Assembly (NCBI GenBank): GCA_023390985.1 | Contig: JAEWBU010000096.1 | Coordinates: forward strand, 1-9,286 | Source: Pseudomonadota bacterium | Lineage (GTDB): Bacteria; Pseudomonadota; Gammaproteobacteria; Burkholderiales; Burkholderiaceae_C | Length of the DNA: 9,286 nt | Reading direction: 5' to 3' | Shown: positions 5,992-9,286 of the stretch, in pieces | How the letters are laid out: each line of letters begins with the position of its first letter | Numbering within the stretch: the first letter of the stretch is position 1 | Program-made: the position numbers and the translations under genes | The notes under the pieces: model-generated | Told to the model about the DNA's origin: nothing | The model's input: only the letters and a program-made list of their open reading frames with translations | Databases searched by the model: none

Positions 5992-7788
5992 TCAGTTGCT
6001 CCACGGGCTGGTCGCCAGCACCCAGGCGGGGCAGTCGGACTGCATGCCGCAAAGCCTGACGTGCGCGGCGCCCGCCGTGGTGTACCCGGTGAGGATCACG
6101 CCGAAGCGGTTCACCGGGTCGTAGTAGGCGCGCTGCTGGAGCGCGACCAGCGGGATCTTGGCGGTCACCAGGGTCTGGACACCGTCCCCGGTCCGCTTCT
6201 GCGGGATCTCGCGGATCTGCAGGCCGGCGAAAGGCGCCGGACCGCCGCCCGCCAGCGGGCCGTTGAATCCCGTTGGCGAGCGCAGCTCCATCGAGTACCA
6301 GGCCGTCTGGTCGCCGAGGGTCCTCTTCAGCAGCAATTGCCGAAGCGGGTAGGCGGAACCGGTCACGGAACCCAGGAACACGCCCGCGTCCTCGTTGGTC
6401 GCGAGGTGGATCTGGTCGGGTTGCACCAGGCCGAGCAACTGCTTCATGAACACGGGCGGGTGGTACATGCCGGCGCCGCCCATGACGCTGTAGCCATCCC
6501 CATAGTCGTAGTACTGGCAGCCGAAGGTCGGATCGCTCTGGATCGGCCCGAGCCCTCCGGTGCCGCTTGCGTCGGTGGACGTCCCATAGCCGGGGCAGAG
6601 CATGCGTGCCGCCGAATGCTCCAGCCCCAGGGTGTGCAGGTATTCGTGGGCCACGTTCCTGGTGAGCGCATCGATCGCGCGGTTCGCGCCGACCAGGGCG
6701 GAATTGCCGGAGGCGATGCCCGCGTTGTTCACCCCACCGACGAAGAATATCCACCGGTCCGCTTCGATGCCCGTCCAGCCGGCGAGCCGCAGCAGTTCCC
6801 GTTGGATCTGGGTCGTGTTGCAGTCGAACCAGTCCCCATCGTCCAACTGCCCTTCGCAGCCGTAGTCCTGCGGTTGGCCGGGCAGTGCGAGCGGGCCCGC
6901 CTCGCGCCCGCCGCGGACGGGGGTGAGCCGGTACTCGCTGATTTCCGCCATGAAGTCGTGCAGATTGCGTGTCTTCGTCAGGGTCGACCCGTCGCCCCAC
7001 ACCACCGACTTCAGCGTATCGAACGAATGCTGGAGGGACCGGCCGGGAAGGTAGCCGGCGATGACGCCCACCGTGTGCGAGGCGGAAGGCGTGGCGCACT
7101 GCGGGACCGTGTGCGAGACTGCGTCCGATGCCACGGACACGTTCCCCGAGGCATCGACCGCGCGGACCCGGTAGGCGTACGACTGGCCCGGGATCGGTCC
7201 GACCAAATCTTCGCCCTGGCCCAGCGGCAGACCGGGCGTTCCCGCGAAATGGGTCTGGTCCCGGAAGAACTGATAGCCGGTGACGTCGCTCCCCCCGCCT
7301 TGAGCCCGCACCAGCGCGCCGCGGCATCCCAGCGACTGGACGGTGAGCGTCGGCTTGGCCGGCGGTAGCTGGTCCTGGCACAAGGACGAGGAAGGATCGG
7401 GCCGCTGGATCTGCGCGAACTGGATGCCCGAGGCATTCCCCGCGTTGTCGACGGCCTGCACACCGACCGTGATGGTGGATTCCTGCCATCCGATCAGCGT
7501 CTTTTCGAATCGGCGCCCATGGAGGATCCGGTCTGGTGGCGCCCCCTTCGTCCAGGCGACGGCCGCGTCGGCCAGGCCCGGGCGGCGCCGGTAGATCACG
7601 TATTCCTTGAGTCCGCTCGGCGGCGCGGTCCCGGCGAAATCATCGACCACCGGGTTCCATTGGATGGTGACCGCGTTGCACGACCGGAACTCGAGCGTCA
7701 CGTTGTCGGGCGTTGGGGGTGCGATGGTGTCGGCGAAAGCGCCGGTGAAGACGAGCGAGGCGAGCAGGGCGAATGCATTCCGTTTCAT
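5992..7788 (-). CDS. Secreted metzincin-type zinc metalloprotease with two N-terminal fibronectin-III-like domains
   Basis: A 598-residue exported protein. A Sec signal peptide (1-19, cleavage about TGAFA/DT) is followed by two FnIII-like domains. The first spans about 22-128 (PPTPDNVTLEF... ending VQAVDNAGNAS) and the second about 141-228 (PPAKPTLTV... ending RAVDASGNVS). The catalytic region begins about 236. It holds the long zinc motif HEYLHTLGLEH (381-391), matching HExxHxxGxxH with ligands His381, His385, His391 and catalytic Glu382. A Met-turn-like DGYSVMGGAG follows (431-440, Met436). The motif set fits metzincins, and the overall layout resembles gametolysin-like peptidase M11 members, though I cannot confirm the family without a profile search. 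About ten cysteines in the mature protein suggest disulfides and an extracytoplasmic site. The substrate is unknown. AAGGA lies 5 bases before the ATG. No cysteine-switch propeptide is evident. Confidence 0.85.
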   Translation of the reverse strand: MKRNAFALLASLVFTGAFADTIAPPTPDNVTLEFRSCNAVTIQWNPVVDDFAGTAPPSGLKEYVIYRRRPGLADAAVAWTKGAPPDRILHGRRFEKTLIGWQESTITVGVQAVDNAGNASGIQFAQIQRPDPSSSLCQDQLPPAKPTLTVQSLGCRGALVRAQGGGSDVTGYQFFRDQTHFAGTPGLPLGQGEDLVGPIPGQSYAYRVRAVDASGNVSVASDAVSHTVPQCATPSASHTVGVIAGYLPGRSLQHSFDTLKSVVWGDGSTLTKTRNLHDFMAEISEYRLTPVRGGREAGPLALPGQPQDYGCEGQLDDGDWFDCNTTQIQRELLRLAGWTGIEADRWIFFVGGVNNAGIASGNSALVGANRAIDALTRNVAHEYLHTLGLEHSAARMLCPGYGTSTDASGTGGLGPIQSDPTFGCQYYDYGDGYSVMGGAGMYHPPVFMKQLLGLVQPDQIHLATNEDAGVFLGSVTGSAYPLRQLLLKRTLGDQTAWYSMELRSPTGFNGPLAGGGPAPFAGLQIREIPQKRTGDGVQTLVTAKIPLVALQQRAYYDPVNRFGVILTGYTTAGAAHVRLCGMQSDCPAWVLATSPWSN

Positions 7789-7804
7789 GGAATCCTTGCG
7801 GGCA

Positions 7805-7829
7805 GGTGAGAGGGGCGCGCATCCTCACC
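7805..7829 (-). other. Small inverted repeat in the metalloprotease upstream region
   Basis: GGTGAG (7805-7810) and CTCACC (7824-7829) form a 6-bp stem around a 13-base GC-rich loop, in the 89 bases between the GntR gene and the metalloprotease. No T-run follows, so it is not a clear terminator. I find no good promoter in this gap. Confidence 0.3.
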
Positions 7830-7877
7830 CGGGTCCGCGGCTCCGCCACCGCGCGCTGGTCACATGGTCGGGGACCT

Positions 7878-8513
7878 TTACGCCGCCGCTTCCAGCCCGT
7901 TGCGGAAGTGCTCCTGCATCCGCTGCATCACGCCGGCCGCGTCGCGTCGTTCCAGCGCCTGCATCACGCGCCCGTGCTCCGCCAGGCTCTCCTCGATGCG
8001 CCCGGACTTGAGCAGCGAGTTGTGCCGGTTGAGCTTCATCACCTTGCGCAGGTCGGCCACCATCTGGTTGCGCCAGCGGTTGCCCGAGATCTCCAGCAGG
8101 CGCATGTGGAAGCGCTCGTTGATCGCGAAGAACCGGTCGCGGTCGTGCACCGCGCCTTCCAGCTCCTGGTGCAGCGCCCGGAGTTCGGCCATCTGGGCCT
8201 CGGTGGCGCGCGTCGCCGCGACGGCGGCGGCGTCGCTCTCCAGCAGCGAGAGCAGGTGGTAGACCTCGTCCAGGTCCTGGTCCGAGACCTCGGTGACGTA
8301 GGCGCCGCGCCGCACCTTCATCGTGATCAGCCCTTCGGCGGCCAGCACCTTGAGCGCTTCGCGCAGCGGGGTGCGGCTGATGCCGAACTCCTGGGCGATC
8401 TTCACCTCGTCGATCCAGCTGCCCGGCTCGAGCTCGCGCCGGAAGATGCGCTGGCGCAGCAGTTCCGCCACCTCTTCGTACAGGGCGCGGGGGGCGAGCG
8501 AGACGGCGGACAT
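7878..8513 (-). CDS. GntR-family transcriptional regulator with FCD ligand domain
   Basis: A 211-residue DNA-binding repressor or activator of the FadR/VanR type. The winged helix is at about 8-75: EVKIAQEFGISRTPLREALK (36-55) is the classic GntR recognition region, and EGLITMKVRRGAYVTEV (60-76) forms the wing. The helical FCD domain (about 80-207) senses a small ligand, often an organic acid or acyl-CoA-related metabolite. Likely metal/ligand residues are Asn132 and His136 (INERFH), His180 and His202; Asn instead of Asp at the first site occurs in other members. An alternative ATG at 8540 would add 9 residues. I prefer 8513 because a good promoter (TTGATT-17-TACAAT) predicts transcription starting about 8515. 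The gene is divergent from methylmalonyl-CoA mutase, an arrangement that suggests control of the mutase and of itself. Confidence 0.92.
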   Translation of the reverse strand: MSAVSLAPRALYEEVAELLRQRIFRRELEPGSWIDEVKIAQEFGISRTPLREALKVLAAEGLITMKVRRGAYVTEVSDQDLDEVYHLLSLLESDAAAVAATRATEAQMAELRALHQELEGAVHDRDRFFAINERFHMRLLEISGNRWRNQMVADLRKVMKLNRHNSLLKSGRIEESLAEHGRVMQALERRDAAGVMQRMQEHFRNGLEAAA

Positions 8514-8521
8514 GGGCGCGG

Positions 8522-8550
8522 ATTGTAGGGGTGTCAGCATTTTGAATCAA
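8522..8550 (-). promoter_or_regulatory. Promoter of the GntR gene, predicting a nearly leaderless mRNA
   Basis: On the minus strand a -35 TTGATT (8550-8545) and a -10 TACAAT (8527-8522) are separated by exactly 17 bases. Transcription would begin about 8515, roughly 2 bases before the ATG at 8513. This fits the absence of a Shine-Dalgarno sequence there and argues against the start at 8540. Confidence 0.6.
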
Positions 8551-8563
8551 TAATTATGAATGC
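8537..8563. promoter_or_regulatory. AT-rich imperfect palindrome, probable GntR operator
   Basis: The 27 bases from GCATT (8537-8541) to AATGC (8559-8563) form an inverted repeat. The outer 5 bp match perfectly, and inner matching AAT...ATT and A...T positions surround the perfect octamer ATAATTAT (8550-8557). It contains both divergent -35 elements and stands out as AT-rich in a GC-rich window. Binding by the adjacent GntR protein is inferred from position. Confidence 0.55.
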
Positions 8564-8571
8564 GGTAAGAT
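8542..8571 (+). promoter_or_regulatory. Promoter of the methylmalonyl-CoA mutase gene
   Basis: A -35 TTGAAT (8542-8547) and a -10 TAAGAT (8566-8571) are 18 bases apart. Each matches four of six sigma-70 consensus bases. The start would be about 8578, leaving a leader of about 18 bases that includes GGAAG (8584-8588), 7 bases before the ATG at 8596. The -35 lies inside the palindrome, so a bound regulator would block it. Confidence 0.5.
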
Positions 8572-8595
8572 GCCGCACCTTCCGGAAGAACCCGC

Positions 8596-9286
8596 ATGAG
8601 CAACGCTCCCGAATTCACGCCCGCGAGTCTCGAAGCCTGGGCGAAGGCCGCCGCCAAGTCCGCTCCCGGCGGCGATGTCAAAGCCCTGGACTGGGTGACG
8701 CCCGACGGCATCGCCGTCAAGCCGCTGTACACGGCCGAGGACCTGAAGGGCCTGGCGCACGCCAACACGCTGCCGGGCTTCGAGCCCTACCTGCGCGGCC
8801 CGCAAGCCACGATGTACGCGGTGCGGCCCTGGACCATCCGCCAGTACGCGGGCTTCTCCACGGCCGAGGAGTCCAACGCGTTCTATCGCAAGGCGCTGGC
8901 GGGCGGCGGGCAGGGCGTGTCGGTCGCGTTCGACCTGGCCACCCACCGCGGCTATGACAGCGACCATCCGCGCGTGACCGGTGACGTCGGCAAGGCCGGC
9001 GTGGCGATCGACTCGGTCGAGGACATGAAGATCCTGTTCGATGGCATCCCGCTGGACAAGGTGTCGGTGTCGATGACCATGAACGGCGCGGTGCTGCCCG
9101 TGCTGGCCGGCTACGTGGTGGCGGCCGAAGAGCAGGGCGTGAAGCAGGACCAGCTGGCCGGGACCATCCAGAACGACATCCTCAAGGAGTTCATGGTCCG
9201 CAACACCTACATCTACCCGCCCCAGCCGAGCATGCGGATCATCGGCGACATCATCGAGTACACGGCGCGCAACATGCCGAAGTTCA
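8596..9286 (+). CDS. scpA: Methylmalonyl-CoA mutase, large/catalytic subunit, N-terminal part (3' end outside window)
   Basis: The first 230 residues of an adenosylcobalamin-dependent mutase whose family is usually about 700-730 residues. The enzyme interconverts (R)-methylmalonyl-CoA and succinyl-CoA in the cytoplasm, linking propionyl-CoA and odd-chain or branched-chain breakdown to the TCA cycle. Very strong motifs are TMYAVRPWTIRQYAGFST (72-89), SVAFDLATHRGYDSDHPRV (109-127), SVSMTMNGAVLPVLAGY (157-173) and GTIQNDILKEFMVRNTYIYP (189-208). Compared with the Propionibacterium enzyme as I recall it (offset 5), Thr72, Met73, Arg77, Thr80, Arg82, Tyr84 and Arg202 match CoA- or substrate-contacting residues. 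Tyr84 and Arg202 (Tyr89 and Arg207 there) distinguish methylmalonyl-CoA mutase from isobutyryl-CoA-type mutases. Gln70 replaces Tyr75, a position that also varies in E. coli ScpA. The B12-binding domain is beyond the window. GGAAG precedes the ATG. Confidence 0.95.
   Translation, partial: MSNAPEFTPASLEAWAKAAAKSAPGGDVKALDWVTPDGIAVKPLYTAEDLKGLAHANTLPGFEPYLRGPQATMYAVRPWTIRQYAGFSTAEESNAFYRKALAGGGQGVSVAFDLATHRGYDSDHPRVTGDVGKAGVAIDSVEDMKILFDGIPLDKVSVSMTMNGAVLPVLAGYVVAAEEQGVKQDQLAGTIQNDILKEFMVRNTYIYPPQPSMRIIGDIIEYTARNMPKF

Noticed and set aside
5947..7368. Plus-strand 473-codon open frame opposite the metalloprotease
   Set aside because: It is antisense to a protein with a signal peptide and intact zinc motif; it has no recognisable motif and reflects high GC at third positions.
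5975..7489. Minus-strand 504-codon open frame overlapping the metalloprotease in another frame
   Set aside because: It has Arg/Pro/Gly-rich low-information content, no ribosome binding site that I see, and the alternative frame encodes a clear enzyme.

Overview
The window is a dense, GC-rich chromosomal segment with no RNA genes, CRISPR arrays, insertion sequences or long repeats that I can see. Gene content and protein character point to a betaproteobacterium of the Burkholderiales, most likely a Comamonadaceae relative (Ramlibacter or Variovorax type). The clues are an aromatic-CoA/acyl-CoA catabolic operon, a stand-alone Bug/TctC periplasmic binding protein, and a GntR regulator divergent from methylmalonyl-CoA mutase. 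The genus is an inference.

Bases 1-2954 (+) are the 3' part of a tightly packed operon: the end of an enoyl-CoA hydratase, an acyl-CoA dehydrogenase (1-bp gap), a Rid/YjgF-family protein (4-bp ATGA overlap) and glutaryl-CoA dehydrogenase (18-bp gap). This order resembles the lower part of aerobic 2-aminobenzoyl-CoA (anthranilate) degradation clusters. There, beta-oxidation-like enzymes process a dearomatised ring and the chain would leave through glutaryl-CoA to crotonyl-CoA. The diagnostic genes (CoA ligase, monooxygenase/reductase) would lie left of the window, so this assignment is tentative.

Bases 2983-3722 (+) hold a class I SAM methyltransferase with an N-terminal signal sequence. It is broken near its 3' end by an apparent one-base loss. 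Bases 3811-4782 (+) encode a Bug/TctC solute-binding protein. Its stop codon abuts the stop codon of the convergent gene within TGATCA.

Bases 4783-7788 (-) carry three exported proteins. In transcription order these are a 598-residue metzincin-type metalloprotease with two N-terminal fibronectin-III-like domains, a small lipoprotein, and a Tat-exported Rieske-type iron-sulfur protein with unusual cluster-motif spacing. Their functional link, if any, is unknown.

Bases 7878-8513 (-) encode a GntR/FCD regulator, divergent from methylmalonyl-CoA mutase (8596 to the window end, truncated). Between them lies an AT-rich 27-bp imperfect palindrome. It contains overlapping -35 elements of two opposed promoters, which suggests coupled repression of the mutase and autoregulation. 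The regulator promoter predicts a nearly leaderless mRNA.

There is no stretch over 300 bases without a gene. I see no convincing wholly new system. The points most worth checking are the arginine-less Rid protein in the CoA operon, the exported but frameshifted methyltransferase, the divergent Rieske protein, the FnIII-metzincin, and the divergent operator.
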